64,000 nt of DNA from Catellatospora sp. KI3 (GCF_029948125.1 NZ_JASAMB010000003.1:1-64000); one strand, 5' to 3'. Positions 49,279 to 58,941 are shown, counted from the stretch's first letter. Notes: generated by a model from the letters alone, not told the origin. Made by a program: numbers and translations.

Positions 49279-51459
49279 ATGGCTGTCGAGGAGCGCTCGG
49301 CGCAGCAGACGGTACCTGCCGGAACGGCCCCGGCGGCCGACGCGAAGCAGGAGCAGCTGGCGCCGTACCGGATGGACAAGACCGACACCCGGCTCACCAC
49401 CGACCAGGGGATCCCGGTCGACGACACGGACAACTCCCTCAAGGCCGGGCCGCGGGGGCCGAGCCTGCTGGAGGACTTCCACCTGCGTGAGAAGATCATG
49501 CGGTTCGACCATGAGCGCATACCGGAGCGGGTGGTGCACGCGCGCGGGTCGGGCGCCCACGGCTACTTCCAGCCGTACGGCGACGGACTGGCGCCGTACA
49601 CGGCGGCCCGGTTCCTGACCGATCCGGACGTGCGCACGCCGGTGTTCGTGCGCTTCTCGACGGTGCAGGGTTCGCGCGGCTCGACCGACACCCCGCGCGA
49701 CGTGCGCGGGTTCGCGACGAAGTTCTACACCGAAGAGGGCAACTTCGACCTGGTCGGCAACAACATGCCGGTCTTCTTCATCCAGGACGGCATCAAGTTC
49801 CCCGACCTGGTGCACGCGGTCAAGCCGGAGCCGCACCACGAGATGCCGCAGGCATCCTCGGCCCACGACACGTTCTGGGACTTCGTGTCGCTGCAGCCGG
49901 AGACGATGCACCACGTCATCTGGCTGATGTCCGACCGGGCCCTGCCGCGCAGCTTCCGCACCATGCAGGGCTTCGGCGTGCACACGTTCCGGCTGGTCGA
50001 CGCCGAGGGCAGGTCGACGTTCGTGAAGTTCCACTGGACGCCGCTCGCGGGGGTGCACTCGCTGATCTTCGACGAGGCGCAGAAGATCTCCGGCAAGGAC
50101 CCCGACTTCAACCGCCGCGACCTGTGGGAGTCCATCGAGGCTGGCGTCTACCCGGAGTACGAGCTGGGCGTGCAGCTGATCCCCGAACAGGACGAGTTCG
50201 CGTTCGCCGACTTCGACCTGCTGGACGCCACGAAGATCGTCCCGGAGGAGCTGGTGCCGGTGTCGCCGGTCGGGCGGATGGTGCTCGACCGCAACCCGGA
50301 CAACTTCTTCGCCGAGACCGAGCAGGTGGCCTTCTGCGTCGGCAACGTCGTGCCCGGCATCGACTTCACCGACGACCCGCTGCTGCAGGCGCGGCTGTTC
50401 TCGTACCTGGACACGCAGTTGACCAGGCTCGGCGGGCCGAACTTCGCCCAGATCCCGATCAACCGGCCGGTGGCGCCGGTGCGCCACCACCAGCAGGACG
50501 GCTTCCACCAGGACGACATCCCGCTGGGGCAGGCCAACTACCATCCGAACTCGACCGGGGGCGGCTGCCCGTTCGTGCCCGGCGCCGGGACCTTCCCGGA
50601 GGCGTTCACGCACCGGCCGGAGCTGGTCGACGGGCACAAGATGCGCAAGCGCGCCGAGACCTTCGCCGACCACTACTCGCAGGCGACGCTGTTCTGGAAC
50701 AGCATGAGCGCCTGGGAGCGGGAGCACATCGTCGCGGCGTACCGGTTCGAGCTGGGCAAGGTCGCCTACCCGCACATCCGCGAACGGGTCGTGGCGCACC
50801 TGAACCGGATCGACAACACGCTGGCCACGGCCGTGGCGGCGGGTATCGGCGTGGCGGCCCCCGAAGCGGTGTCGGTCAACCACGGCGGCAGCTCCCCGGC
50901 GCTGAGCCAGGCCGGCCAGCCGCTCGCGACGATCGCCGGTCGGCGGGTGGCGGTGCTGGCGGCCGACGGGGTGGCCGCGGCCGGCATCGCGGGGCTGAAG
51001 GAGTTCCTGGAGGCCAACGACGCGGTGCTGGACGTGCTGGGGCTGGTGGACGGGGTGGTCCGCACCGCCGAGGGCGGCACCCTGCCGGTCACCCGCGCGA
51101 TGGTCACGGCCGCCTCCGTGCTGTACGACGCGGTGGTGGTGCCCGACGGCGACGAGGCCGTGTCGCAGCTGATCGGGGACGGGCTCGCGCTGCAGTTCGT
51201 GGCCGAGGCGTACAAGCACGCCAAGCCGCTGATCGTGCTCGGGCTGGGTGACCGCATGGTCGAGGCGGCCCGGCTGCCGGTGTACGCCACGTCCGACCGG
51301 GTCGAGGGCGAGTCCAGCAAGCCGATCGCCGCCGCGCTCGACGGAGTGGTGTTCCTGGCACCCGGGGCGCAGGTCGACGACCGCTTCACCAAGGACGTCT
51401 TCGAGGCGATCGCGGCGCACCGGCACTACGACCGGCCGGTGGACGGCATCGCGGCCTGA
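49279..51459 (+). CDS. katE: Large-subunit heme catalase (KatE/HPII type)
   Basis: A 726-aa monofunctional clade II catalase that splits hydrogen peroxide into water and oxygen. The essential His87 is in [14 protein letters not shown], the distal Asn in GNNMPVFF, and the heme-ligand Tyr376 in [18 protein letters not shown]. The extra C-terminal domain (about residues 560-726) has the DJ-1/PfpI-like fold of large catalases. Length is close to E. coli HPII (753 aa). ATG 49279 follows GAGAGGGGG. It lies in a block with sigma-B-type promoters, fitting a general-stress role. Confidence 0.96.
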   Translation: MAVEERSAQQTVPAGTAPAADAKQEQLAPYRMDKTDTRLTTDQGIPVDDTDNSLKAGPRGPSLLEDFHLREKIMRFDHERIPERVVHARGSGAHGYFQPYGDGLAPYTAARFLTDPDVRTPVFVRFSTVQGSRGSTDTPRDVRGFATKFYTEEGNFDLVGNNMPVFFIQDGIKFPDLVHAVKPEPHHEMPQASSAHDTFWDFVSLQPETMHHVIWLMSDRALPRSFRTMQGFGVHTFRLVDAEGRSTFVKFHWTPLAGVHSLIFDEAQKISGKDPDFNRRDLWESIEAGVYPEYELGVQLIPEQDEFAFADFDLLDATKIVPEELVPVSPVGRMVLDRNPDNFFAETEQVAFCVGNVVPGIDFTDDPLLQARLFSYLDTQLTRLGGPNFAQIPINRPVAPVRHHQQDGFHQDDIPLGQANYHPNSTGGGCPFVPGAGTFPEAFTHRPELVDGHKMRKRAETFADHYSQATLFWNSMSAWEREHIVAAYRFELGKVAYPHIRERVVAHLNRIDNTLATAVAAGIGVAAPEAVSVNHGGSSPALSQAGQPLATIAGRRVAVLAADGVAAAGIAGLKEFLEANDAVLDVLGLVDGVVRTAEGGTLPVTRAMVTAASVLYDAVVVPDGDEAVSQLIGDGLALQFVAEAYKHAKPLIVLGLGDRMVEAARLPVYATSDRVEGESSKPIAAALDGVVFLAPGAQVDDRFTKDVFEAIAAHRHYDRPVDGIAA

Positions 51460-51538
51460 CGGCGGGAGGCTCGCCACGTGCGACGCTCGCAAGGTTAAAC
51501 ACCGGCTTTAGCCGTGAATGTCGGTATTGTCACGACAC

Positions 51539-52387
51539 GTGACCCTCACGCGCCAGCCAGCGCACCCTTCGACCCCGGCCGGCACCGACGGCGGCAAGCA
51601 CAACGTCCTCGGCGTGCTGGTCGACCGCATCGACTACGACGGCGCCGTCGACCGGGTGCTCGCGGCGGCCCGGCAGCGCCGACCGCTAAGCCTCACCGCC
51701 CTGGCGGTGCACGGGGTGATGACCGGCGTACGCGACCCGCAGCACCGGGCCAGGCTCAACGCGTTCGACATCGTCGCGCCCGACGGGCAGCCGGTGCGCT
51801 GGGCACTGAACCTGCTGCACAGCGCGGAGCTGTCCGAGTGGGTGAGCGGCCCGGAGCTCACCGGCCGGGTGCTGCGCCGGATGGCCGAAGAGGACCTGCC
51901 GGTGTACCTGTACGGCTCCACCCCGCAGGTCGTCGCCGAGCTGGGCACGGCCCTGGCCCGCGCGTACCCGGCGCTCAGACTGGCGGGTGCCGAGCCGTCG
52001 GGGTTCCGCGAGACGTCCCCGGACGAGCTCGCCGCCATCGCGGCGCGCATCAACGCGTCCGGGGCGCGGCTGCTGCTGGTGGGGCTGGGCTGCCCCCGGC
52101 AGGAGATCTTCGTGCACGCGATGCGGCCGCTGCTGGACCTGCCCGCGATGGCGGTCGGCGCGGCCTTCGACTACCACGCCGGGCGGCTGGCCCCGGCGCC
52201 GCGGTGGATGCAGCGCAACGGCCTCGCCTGGCTGTGGCGGCTGGCCAGCGAGCCGCGCCGGCTGTGGCGGCGCTACCTCGTGTTCAACACCGAGTACCTG
52301 GGCCGCCTGGGCGCCCAGAAGCTGCGCTGCTGGCGGCCGCAGGTTACCGAGCCGACGAGCGTGCCCGCGCCGAGGGTGCCGGTCTGA
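51539..52387 (+). CDS. WecG/TagA/CpsF-family glycosyltransferase
   Basis: A 282-aa glycosyltransferase of the WecG/TagA (GT26) family, which adds N-acetylmannosamine-type sugars to polyprenyl-linked precursors of cell-surface polymers. Family marks are NAFDIVAPDGQPVRWALNLL, the VYLYGSTPQVVAEL block, LLLVGLGCPRQEIF, VGAAFDYHAG and RNGLAWLWRLASEPRRLWRR. GTG 51539 is preferred: TATTGT lies 8 nt upstream, fitting a leaderless transcript; ATG 51518 would place that -10 inside the gene. It is the first of three surface-glycan genes in one direction. Confidence 0.88.
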   Translation: MTLTRQPAHPSTPAGTDGGKHNVLGVLVDRIDYDGAVDRVLAAARQRRPLSLTALAVHGVMTGVRDPQHRARLNAFDIVAPDGQPVRWALNLLHSAELSEWVSGPELTGRVLRRMAEEDLPVYLYGSTPQVVAELGTALARAYPALRLAGAEPSGFRETSPDELAAIAARINASGARLLLVGLGCPRQEIFVHAMRPLLDLPAMAVGAAFDYHAGRLAPAPRWMQRNGLAWLWRLASEPRRLWRRYLVFNTEYLGRLGAQKLRCWRPQVTEPTSVPAPRVPV

Positions 52388-52456
52388 AACGGCCGTAGTC
52401 GGCGACCGGTCTTTCGTGAGAAGTCCTCCTTCAGTGAACGTGTGGTGAGTGGATAC

Positions 52457-54340
52457 ATGTGCGGTATCACCGGGATCGTCGAGGCCACCGGTCAGCCGGT
52501 GGACCGGGAGCGGCTGCTGGCCATGTGCCGCACGCTGCACCACCGCGGTCCTGACGGTGAGGGCGTCTTCCTCGACGGCAGCGTCGGGCTGGCCATGCGC
52601 CGGCTGGCGGTCGTGGACGTGGCCGGCGGGCACCAGCCGGTGCGCAACGAGGCGGGCACCGTGCACGCCGTGGTCAACGGCGAGATCTACAACCACCGGA
52701 GCCTGCGCCAGGAGCTGCGGCAGCTCGGCCACACCTTCACCTCCGACAGCGACTGCGAGGTCGTGCCGCACCTCTACGAGGAGTACGGCAAGGACTTCGT
52801 CTCCCGGCTGGAGGGCATGTTCGCGATCGCGCTGTGGGACACCGAGCACCAGCGGCTGCTGCTGAGCCGGGACCGGGCGGGCGTCAAACCGCTCTACTAC
52901 TTCCTCGACAACCGCCGCGTCGTCTTCGGCTCCGAGATCCGGGCCGTGCTGGCCGGGCTGGACGGCGCGGCGCTGGACCCGCAGGCGCTGTCGGACTACC
53001 TGTCGCTGATGTACATCCCGGGTCCCCGCTCGATCTACAGCGACGTCCGCAAGCTCGAACCCGGCCGGACCCTGGTGTGGCAGGACGGCACGCACACCGT
53101 CCGGCGCTACTGGGACCTGGCCGCCGACACCGCCCAGCGCCGGGTCTCGGCGGACAGGGCCATGCGCAGCGTCCGGGAGCTGCTGTCGGCCAGCGTGGAG
53201 GAGCAGCTCATGGGCGATGTGCCGCTGGGGTTCTTCCTCAGTGGCGGCCTCGACTCCGGCTCCGTGGTGGCCACGGCGCGCCGGCTGCACCCCGACGCGG
53301 AGCTCAAGACGTTCACCATCGGCTTCGCCGACCGGTCCTACGACGAGCGGCAGCAGGCCGCCCTGGTGGCACGCCACCTGCGCACCACGCACACGGAGCT
53401 GGTGGTGGAGCCGACCGCCGAGGACGTGGTCGACCGGATCGCGCCGACCTTCGACGAGCCCTTCGCCGACCCGTCGATGATCCCCACGTACTACCTCTGC
53501 GAACTGGCCCGGAGCCAGGTCACCGTGGCGCTGAGCGGCGACGGCGGCGACGAGCTGTTCGCCGGGTACCGCTCCTACCAGGCCGACAAGATCGCCCGGT
53601 ACTACCGGCACCTGCCGCGTGGGCTCACCACCCGGCTCGCCCCGTCCATGCTGCGGTTCCTGCCCGTGTCCCACAACCGGGCGAGCCTGGAGTTCAAGGC
53701 CCGGCGGTTCGTCGACAACGTGCTGCACGACCCGGCGCGCAGCCACTACCTGTGGCGGGTGGTGTTCCACGAGGAGCACAAGGCCCGGCTGCTGCACCCG
53801 GACCTGTACGCGGGGCTGCTCGACACCTACGACACCCACGCCCGACACGACCTGGCCGGGCGGTCGTTCGACCGGCTCACCGGCCACCAGTACACCGACG
53901 CCAACGTGTACCTGGCCGAGGACGTGCTGGCCAAGACGGACCGGACCAGCATGGCGCACTCGCTGGAGGTACGCGTCCCGCTGCTGTCGACCCCGCTGAT
54001 GGAGTACGCGTTCTCGCTGCGCGGGTCGGTCAAGATGCCCGGATACCAGCCCAAGCGGCTGCTGCGCGAGGCGATGCGGCACGCGCTGCCGCCCAGCGTG
54101 CTGACCATGGGCAAGAAGGGCTTCAACGCGCCCATGCCCCGGTGGCTCACCGGCCCGCTGCGCCCGCTGCTCGACGAGTACCTCAGCCGGGACGTGCTGC
54201 GGCGGCAGGGCTACCTCCAGCCCGACGAGGTGGCCCGCTGGGTGGGGCGGCACCTGGACGGCACCGCCGAGCACGGCCGCGAGCTGTGGATCCTGCTGAT
54301 GTTCAGCATGTGGGTCGAAGAGCACAAGGCGCACCGCTGA
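52457..54340 (+). CDS. asnB: Asparagine synthase (glutamine-hydrolysing)
   Basis: A 627-aa AsnB-type enzyme. The start is fixed at ATG 52457 because Cys2 (MCGITGIVE) must become the N-terminal nucleophile of the glutaminase domain. That domain (about 2-210) has HHRGPDGEG and VNGEIYNH. The synthetase domain (about 235-600) has the ATP PP-loop FFLSGGLDSGSVVA and SGDGGDELFAGY. It transfers amide nitrogen from glutamine to aspartate or, in polysaccharide clusters, to a sugar or peptide carboxylate. Its stop overlaps the start of the sugar transferase, so an amidation role in the same glycan pathway is likely. Confidence 0.9.
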   Translation: MCGITGIVEATGQPVDRERLLAMCRTLHHRGPDGEGVFLDGSVGLAMRRLAVVDVAGGHQPVRNEAGTVHAVVNGEIYNHRSLRQELRQLGHTFTSDSDCEVVPHLYEEYGKDFVSRLEGMFAIALWDTEHQRLLLSRDRAGVKPLYYFLDNRRVVFGSEIRAVLAGLDGAALDPQALSDYLSLMYIPGPRSIYSDVRKLEPGRTLVWQDGTHTVRRYWDLAADTAQRRVSADRAMRSVRELLSASVEEQLMGDVPLGFFLSGGLDSGSVVATARRLHPDAELKTFTIGFADRSYDERQQAALVARHLRTTHTELVVEPTAEDVVDRIAPTFDEPFADPSMIPTYYLCELARSQVTVALSGDGGDELFAGYRSYQADKIARYYRHLPRGLTTRLAPSMLRFLPVSHNRASLEFKARRFVDNVLHDPARSHYLWRVVFHEEHKARLLHPDLYAGLLDTYDTHARHDLAGRSFDRLTGHQYTDANVYLAEDVLAKTDRTSMAHSLEVRVPLLSTPLMEYAFSLRGSVKMPGYQPKRLLREAMRHALPPSVLTMGKKGFNAPMPRWLTGPLRPLLDEYLSRDVLRRQGYLQPDEVARWVGRHLDGTAEHGRELWILLMFSMWVEEHKAHR

Positions 54341-55359
54341 TGGAACGGGCGATGAGCGTCAACGTGATCCTCGCGTCCCTGCTGCCGGGGCTGTGCATGG
54401 CCCTGTCCGTGGGCTCGCGGCTGGGCGGCCGGGTCCCGCACTGGCTGGCCCGGTTCGTCTTCTTCGTGACCGTCGTGGTCGCCTCGACGATCGTCTGCTG
54501 GACGTACGCGCACCTGCACCAGCGCACCACCGCGCTGCTGGTCACCAGCCTGTTCGTGTACAGCCTGGTCTTCACGATCACCCTGCGCGGCCTGGCCGAG
54601 GACAACGCGCCGCCCAGCGCGGCGGTCCGCCGGCAGATCCTGGCCCGCCACGCGCACCTGCTCTACCCGCGCGAACCGCGCGGCAAGCGGGCGTTCGACA
54701 TCGCCGCCGCCGCCGTGGGCATCCTGCTCACGCTGCCGCTGTGGTTCGTGCTGGCGCTGTGGATCTGGCTGGAGGAGCCGGGGCCGATCTTCTTCGTCAA
54801 GAACTCGGTCGGCCGGGGCGGCGTCGTCTTCCGCGAGGTGAAGTTCCGCAGCATGCGGCACGGCGCCGAGCACACCACCGGACCGGTGGTGGCCAGCCAC
54901 AACGATTCGCGCACGCTGCTGGTCGGCCGGGTGATGCGGCCGTGGCACCTCGACGAGCTGCCCGAGCTGCTCAACGTGCTCACCGGTGCGATGAGCGTGG
55001 TGGGACCGCGCCCGCTGCGCGCGGTGGTCGTCCGCCACGACCTCGACCAGGTGCCGGGCTTCGCGGTGCGGCACACCGTGCGGCCGGGCATCGCCTGCAC
55101 CGCCCAGATCGAGAAGTGCCACGTCCCGGCGGCCGAGCGGCTGAGCAAGGACCTCGGCTACATCCAGCAGATGAGCCTCGGCGTCGACCTGCGGATGCTG
55201 GTGCGGGCCGTGGTGAGTACGGCGCGCGGCGAGCGGGAGGCCGCACCGCAGGCGGTGACCCCGGCGATGAGCGCCATCACGACCGCGCCGCCGCCGCGGC
55301 ACGCCACCGCGCCGATCACACCGCCACGCCAGGTCGTGGGGGTGGCCACGGACCGGTGA
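54340..55359 (+). CDS. Polyprenyl-phosphate sugar-1-phosphate transferase
   Basis: A 339-aa initiating transferase of the WbaP/WcaJ group, which loads the first sugar phosphate on undecaprenyl phosphate. Two or three N-terminal membrane segments (about residues 5-25, 33-55 and 60-82) precede the catalytic part. That part begins KRAFDIAAAAVGILLTLPLW (membrane hairpin) and has VKFRSMRHGAE, RPWHLDELPELLNVLTGAMS and VVGPRP. A Pro/Ala-rich tail of ~40 residues follows. ATG 54340 overlaps the asnB stop (TGATG); ATG 54352 is an alternative. Works with the WecG-like and AsnB genes. Confidence 0.88.
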   Translation: MERAMSVNVILASLLPGLCMALSVGSRLGGRVPHWLARFVFFVTVVVASTIVCWTYAHLHQRTTALLVTSLFVYSLVFTITLRGLAEDNAPPSAAVRRQILARHAHLLYPREPRGKRAFDIAAAAVGILLTLPLWFVLALWIWLEEPGPIFFVKNSVGRGGVVFREVKFRSMRHGAEHTTGPVVASHNDSRTLLVGRVMRPWHLDELPELLNVLTGAMSVVGPRPLRAVVVRHDLDQVPGFAVRHTVRPGIACTAQIEKCHVPAAERLSKDLGYIQQMSLGVDLRMLVRAVVSTARGEREAAPQAVTPAMSAITTAPPPRHATAPITPPRQVVGVATDR

Positions 55360-55450
55360 GCGACCGGCCGTCGCCGCCCCGTGACGGGCAGCGGGGATGG
55401 CCGAACCCGTCTATCCTCCGCTGGTAGCGCGCCGGGGCGGAGGAGCGAAA

Positions 55451-56107
55451 ATGATCAGAGCCGTCTTCTTCGACGTCGGCGGGACGGTCGTCGACGAGTC
55501 CCGCGAGTTCGAGACCTGGGCGGACTGGCTCGGTGTGCCCCGGCACACCCTGTCGGCGGTGCACGGCTCGGTCATCGCCCGGGGCCTGGACTGGCGGCAG
55601 ACGTTCGAGGTGTTCCGGCCGGGTTTCGACATCGAGGCCGAGCGCGGGCTGCGCGCGGCGGCCGGGCGGCCGGAGTCGTTCGGCGAGCGGGACCTGTACC
55701 CCGACGCGCGCTCGTGCCTGGCCGCCATGCGGGAGCAGGGCCTGCTCGTCGGCCTGGCCGGCAACCAGCCGGGGTGGGCGGAGGCGGTCCTGCGCGAGCT
55801 CGAGCTGCCGGTGGACGTGATCGGCACGTCCGAGGGCTGGGGCGTGGCGAAGCCGTCCGCGGGCTTCTTCGAGCGGGTCGTCCGCGAGGGCGGCGGCGAC
55901 GCGTCCGCCATCCTTTATGTCGGTGATCGGCCCGACAACGACGTACGCCCGGCTCTCGCGGCCGGGATGAAGGCGTGCTTGATCAGGCGCGGCGCCTGGG
56001 GCCACATCCTGGACCCCGCGCCGGTGGCCGACCGGTGCCTGTTCCGTATCGACTCCCTCGACGAACTTCCAGCGCTGGTGGCCGGGTACAACGCGGCGCA
56101 CGGTTAG
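55451..56107 (+). CDS. HAD-superfamily hydrolase
   Basis: A 218-aa HAD phosphatase. Motif I is FFDVGGTVVD with the first Asp of DxxGT as nucleophile, motif II GLAGNQPG, motif III Lys in VAKPSAGFF, motif IV YVGDRPDNDV. The cap is small, inserted after motif I. The substrate is a small phosphorylated compound that cannot be specified. ATG 55451 has GGAGGAG upstream. Monocistronic. Confidence 0.88.
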   Translation: MIRAVFFDVGGTVVDESREFETWADWLGVPRHTLSAVHGSVIARGLDWRQTFEVFRPGFDIEAERGLRAAAGRPESFGERDLYPDARSCLAAMREQGLLVGLAGNQPGWAEAVLRELELPVDVIGTSEGWGVAKPSAGFFERVVREGGGDASAILYVGDRPDNDVRPALAAGMKACLIRRGAWGHILDPAPVADRCLFRIDSLDELPALVAGYNAAHG

Positions 56108-56186
56108 CCCCGTTTGCGCGCGGCCCGCGGCGGATACGTTGTCGGATCCTCGGTCAGGCCGGGGGAGTCGCAGCGTGGAGGCCGTG

Positions 56187-56834
56187 ATGCAGGTGGACGC
56201 GAGGGACAGGGCCCGGTTCGTACGACCCCAGGAGCCGCAGTCGCGGCTGCGCGCGCTGGGCGTGCGGGTCGCGGGGCGGCCGGAGCGGGTGCTCGTCGGC
56301 GACGGCGTGGTGGCGGTGCACGCGGTCTATCCGCGTACGGGCAGACCCAGCCACGTCGGCTTCGAGGTGTTCGACCTGCGGGACGGGGCGTCCGAGGGCT
56401 GGCGGTTGATGCAGCCGCTCAGCCGCCACGCCGTGGACGCCCGCTCGCAGGTCGACGGGATGCGCTTCTCCGCCCGGCCGCCCCGCCAGACCGGTTTCAA
56501 CCGGCGGCTGGTCGCGTCGTTCACCGACCGGGTGCTGCTGGAGGGCCGGTTCGAGCTGCTGTCCGGGTTCGTCGTGCCGGAGCTGATCCAGCACGATCCC
56601 GAGCTCGGCGCCGGTCGGGCGGGTCTGGGCGCGACGCTGGCCCGGGCGCAGCTGGTCTACCGCAGCCGCCTGCTGATCGTCGCCGACGGGGCGTTCGTGC
56701 TGACCGTCTGCGCCGGCACGTCAGGCGGCCGGGAGGCGACGCTGTGCGACCTGTACCGGGTCCAGCAGTCGATGATCGCCGAGCACTGGGACGTGATCGC
56801 CCCGCCCGCGGCCGACCCGGTCGCGGTGGCGTGA
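56187..56834 (+). CDS. NTF2/SnoaL-like protein
   Basis: A 215-aa protein. Its second half has the NTF2-like / SnoaL pattern: FVVPELIQHDPELGAGRAGL, then VYRSRLLIVADGAFVLTVCA and LYRVQQSMIAEHWDVI, the usual family ending. The first ~115 residues, a beta-rich part with VAVHAVYPRTGRPSHVGFEV, are not recognised and may be another copy of a related fold. ATG 56187 has GGAGG 5 nt upstream; GTG 56175 is an alternative. Family members are cyclases, isomerases or ligand-binding proteins. Role unknown. Confidence 0.7.
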   Translation: MQVDARDRARFVRPQEPQSRLRALGVRVAGRPERVLVGDGVVAVHAVYPRTGRPSHVGFEVFDLRDGASEGWRLMQPLSRHAVDARSQVDGMRFSARPPRQTGFNRRLVASFTDRVLLEGRFELLSGFVVPELIQHDPELGAGRAGLGATLARAQLVYRSRLLIVADGAFVLTVCAGTSGGREATLCDLYRVQQSMIAEHWDVIAPPAADPVAVA

Positions 56835-57095
56835 CCCAGGCCGCGATCTTCGCATCCGTTTCGCCTGATGATCGGAGTGCGCGGTCAAAAGTTCGCGCCC
56901 GCGGCCGAGGTAGTGCCTGCGAACGGCGATCACGTGGCTCACCAGCGGGTCGGCCGGCCGAGCCGGGGCAGGCGCTGGTCGGCGAACGGCGCGACCCTGG
57001 CGCCGGTCGATCTCCGGCAGGCGGGAAATCGCAGGTCGCCACCGTTTCGATCCGCCGCAGCGGGGAACGTTGCTCCCGTTGCCGAGGAGGCGGTC

Positions 57096-57374
57096 ATGAA
57101 AGCGACGATGGTTCTCGAACGAATCGAGCAGAGGCAGGATCTCGGCCAAGCCACCCTGGTGCCGGACCGGCATGACTGCCCCGTCCTGTCCAGGCGGACG
57201 GCTCTAGGCCTGACCCGGCGCTACCCGACCCGCAACTTCGGCAGGTCGTGGCGGTGCAGCCGGCACCAGCGGAGCAAGGCCGCCGCCGAGGCGGCACCCG
57301 ATGCGGACCCTGCGGGTGCGGACAGAGCCGCAGGGTGGACGAAGACACCGGTGAGGCCGGTCAGCGGGCGCTGA
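57096..57374 (+). CDS. Doubtful 92-residue basic protein
   Basis: The only support is ATG 57096 with GAGGAGG upstream at good spacing and fairly GC-rich third positions. The protein (MKATMVLERIEQRQDLGQAT and so on) is Arg-rich, without family signature or membrane segment, and its last codons run into the hairpin at 57353-57382. It may equally be a chance frame. Confidence 0.25.
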   Translation: MKATMVLERIEQRQDLGQATLVPDRHDCPVLSRRTALGLTRRYPTRNFGRSWRCSRHQRSKAAAEAAPDADPAGADRAAGWTKTPVRPVSGR

Positions 57375-57382
57375 CCGGCCTC
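57353..57382 (+). terminator. Strong hairpin with GGGC loop
   Basis: A perfect 13-bp stem (GAGGCCGGTCAGC / GCTGACCGGCCTC) around a 4-nt loop. It looks like a transcription terminator, but which transcript it ends is unclear. Confidence 0.55.
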
Positions 57383-57490
57383 GCAGTGCCCTGTGCGTCT
57401 TTGTGACCGCCGCCACACGCCTGTCGTGGTTCGGGTGGGGCGCCTGCCGGTGATACGGCAGCTGACAACGGTGGCGGAAGGTGGCACGGC

Positions 57491-57688
57491 ATGAGCCCGA
57501 GCTTGTTCTCATTCGACGATCTGGTCGGCGTGTGCCTGGCCGCGCTGGTGCTGGGCGCTCTGGCGACAGTCGCGCTGCTGTGGCTGGTCCGCTGGGAGGC
57601 GCACGCCGACCGGGCGCAGTCCGCCTGGCAGCCGACAGGCCCGGAAGCGGCCCTGACCTCCGCCGGAGTCTCGCCTGACAAGTCTTGA
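57491..57688 (+). CDS. Small single-pass membrane protein, copy A
   Basis: A 65-aa protein, MSPSLFSFDDLVGVCLAALV then LGALATVALLWLVRWEA, with one membrane helix (about residues 12-35) and a short hydrophilic tail. It resembles the 78-aa protein 125 bp downstream in layout: an N-terminal LFS motif, helix with GA-x4-ALL, then Arg and a polar tail. GGAAGG lies upstream of ATG 57491. Function unknown. Confidence 0.6.
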   Translation: MSPSLFSFDDLVGVCLAALVLGALATVALLWLVRWEAHADRAQSAWQPTGPEAALTSAGVSPDKS

Positions 57689-57812
57689 TTCAGCCCTCAC
57701 CTGCGCTTTGCGCTGCTAATCCCTTTCGTGTGGCCGGGGTCACAGGCCGCGGGTGAATGATCGGCCCGCGGCGGGCTATACGCGCATGGTTGCCGATGGA
57801 AGGACCGAGCCC

Positions 57813-58049
57813 GTGACGCACGAGCTGTTCTCGTTGAACGAAGTGCTGCTCGCCAGCATGGTGTCCCTGCTGTTCGGCGCGGCGGTGGCCGCCGCGCTCC
57901 TGCTACCGGTGCTGCGCCGCGGGGCCGAGGGCGAACCGGTCCGGGCGTACGCGCGCCGGGCGCTGTCCGGCACCGGGAACCGGTCCGGGCGCCACCACGA
58001 GGGACCGAGCCGGCCGAGCCGGTTCACCGCCGACCGGACCCGGTCCTGA
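57813..58049 (+). CDS. Small single-pass membrane protein, copy B
   Basis: A 78-aa protein, VTHELFSLNEVLLASMVSLL then FGAAVAAALLLPVLRR, with one membrane helix and a longer basic tail (GNRSGRHHEGPSRPSR). It is probably a paralogue of the preceding 65-aa protein. GTG 57813 is preferred because GGAAGG lies 9 nt upstream; ATG 57786 would put the ribosome site inside the gene. A TATACG -10 candidate is at 57777-57782. Function unknown. Confidence 0.55.
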   Translation: MTHELFSLNEVLLASMVSLLFGAAVAAALLLPVLRRGAEGEPVRAYARRALSGTGNRSGRHHEGPSRPSRFTADRTRS

Positions 58050-58078
58050 TTCCTGGCCGCGCTATCGGCTCGCGCTGA

Positions 58079-58756
58079 TCACGACAGCAGCGCGATCAGC
58101 GCGTCGGCGGCCGGGCCGGAGGAGGCCGGGTTCTGGCCGGTGATGAGCCGGCCGTCGGTCACCACGTACGGCTGCCAGTCGCCGGTCTTGCGGAACCGGG
58201 CCCCCTTGGCGATGAGCTCGTCCTCGACCAGGAACGGCACGACCTCGGTCAGGCCCACCGCCGCCTCCTCGCCGTCGGTGAAGCCGGTGACCTCGCGGCC
58301 CGCGACCAGGGGACTGCCGTCCGGCGTGGTGACGTGGCGCAGCGCGCCCGGCGCATGGCACACCAGGGCGATGGCCTTGCCGGCCTGGACGGTGTCCTCG
58401 ATCAGCTTGATCGAGACGGGGTCCTCGGCCAGGTCCCACATGGGGCCGTGGCCGCCCGGGTAGAAGACGGTGTCGTAGTCGTCGGCCGACACCGAGTCCA
58501 GCGGCAGCGTCCGGTCGAGCCGGGCCTCGGCGTCGGCGTCGCCCTCGAACCTGCGGGTCAGGTCGGTCTGGAACTCCGGCTCGCTGCTCTTGGGGTCCAG
58601 CGGCGGCCGCCCGCCCTTGGGCGAGGCCAGCGTGACGTCCCAGCCCGCCTCCTGGAAGCGGTAGTACGGCGCGGCGAGCTCCTCGAGCCAGAAGCCCGTC
58701 TTGCGGCCGGTGTCACCGAGCTGGTCGTGCGAGGTCAGCACCATCAGAACCTTCAT
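58079..58756 (-). CDS. DJ-1/PfpI-family protein (Hsp31/glyoxalase III-like)
   Basis: A 225-aa member of the DJ-1/PfpI superfamily. The nucleophile elbow is ALVCHAPGAL (Cys followed by His), with FYPGGHGPMWDLA before it and LTSHDQLGDTGRKTGFWLEE at the N-terminus, the layout of Hsp31/HchA-type glyoxalase III and deglycase proteins. It probably detoxifies methylglyoxal or repairs glycated molecules. ATG 58756 has GGGAGG 8 nt upstream. A perfect 6-5-6 palindrome (58771-58787) overlaps its promoter, so it is likely repressor-controlled. Confidence 0.88.
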   Translation of the reverse strand: MKVLMVLTSHDQLGDTGRKTGFWLEELAAPYYRFQEAGWDVTLASPKGGRPPLDPKSSEPEFQTDLTRRFEGDADAEARLDRTLPLDSVSADDYDTVFYPGGHGPMWDLAEDPVSIKLIEDTVQAGKAIALVCHAPGALRHVTTPDGSPLVAGREVTGFTDGEEAAVGLTEVVPFLVEDELIAKGARFRKTGDWQPYVVTDGRLITGQNPASSGPAADALIALLS

Positions 58757-58770
58757 CAGCCATACCTCCC

Positions 58771-58787
58771 TACGATCCGTAATCGTA
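58771..58787. promoter_or_regulatory. Operator-like palindrome upstream of DJ-1/PfpI gene
   Basis: TACGAT-ccgta-ATCGTA, perfect 6-5-6 inverted repeat, 15 bp upstream of the start codon and overlapping possible -10 sequences. Likely repressor site; the repressor is not identified. Confidence 0.5.
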
Positions 58788-58941
58788 TGGCTTCGGCGGG
58801 CGATGCTCCGGCGACCCGGAAAACACGCTGGCCGGCCCGGGGGCTTCCGCGCCCCGGGCCTCGTTCGCCACCCCGGCGGCCAGACCGTCTCGGCTGACCC
58901 GGACGCGGGTGCCGGGCGACTCCGGCACCCGCGCCGCCGTT

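Larger units (their letters stand above)
56835..57490. other. Long gap with one doubtful small gene
   Basis: 656 bp without a confident gene. A weak candidate (57096-57374) and a strong hairpin (57353-57382) are listed separately. Short open frames on both strands show no family signature. Confidence 0.4.
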
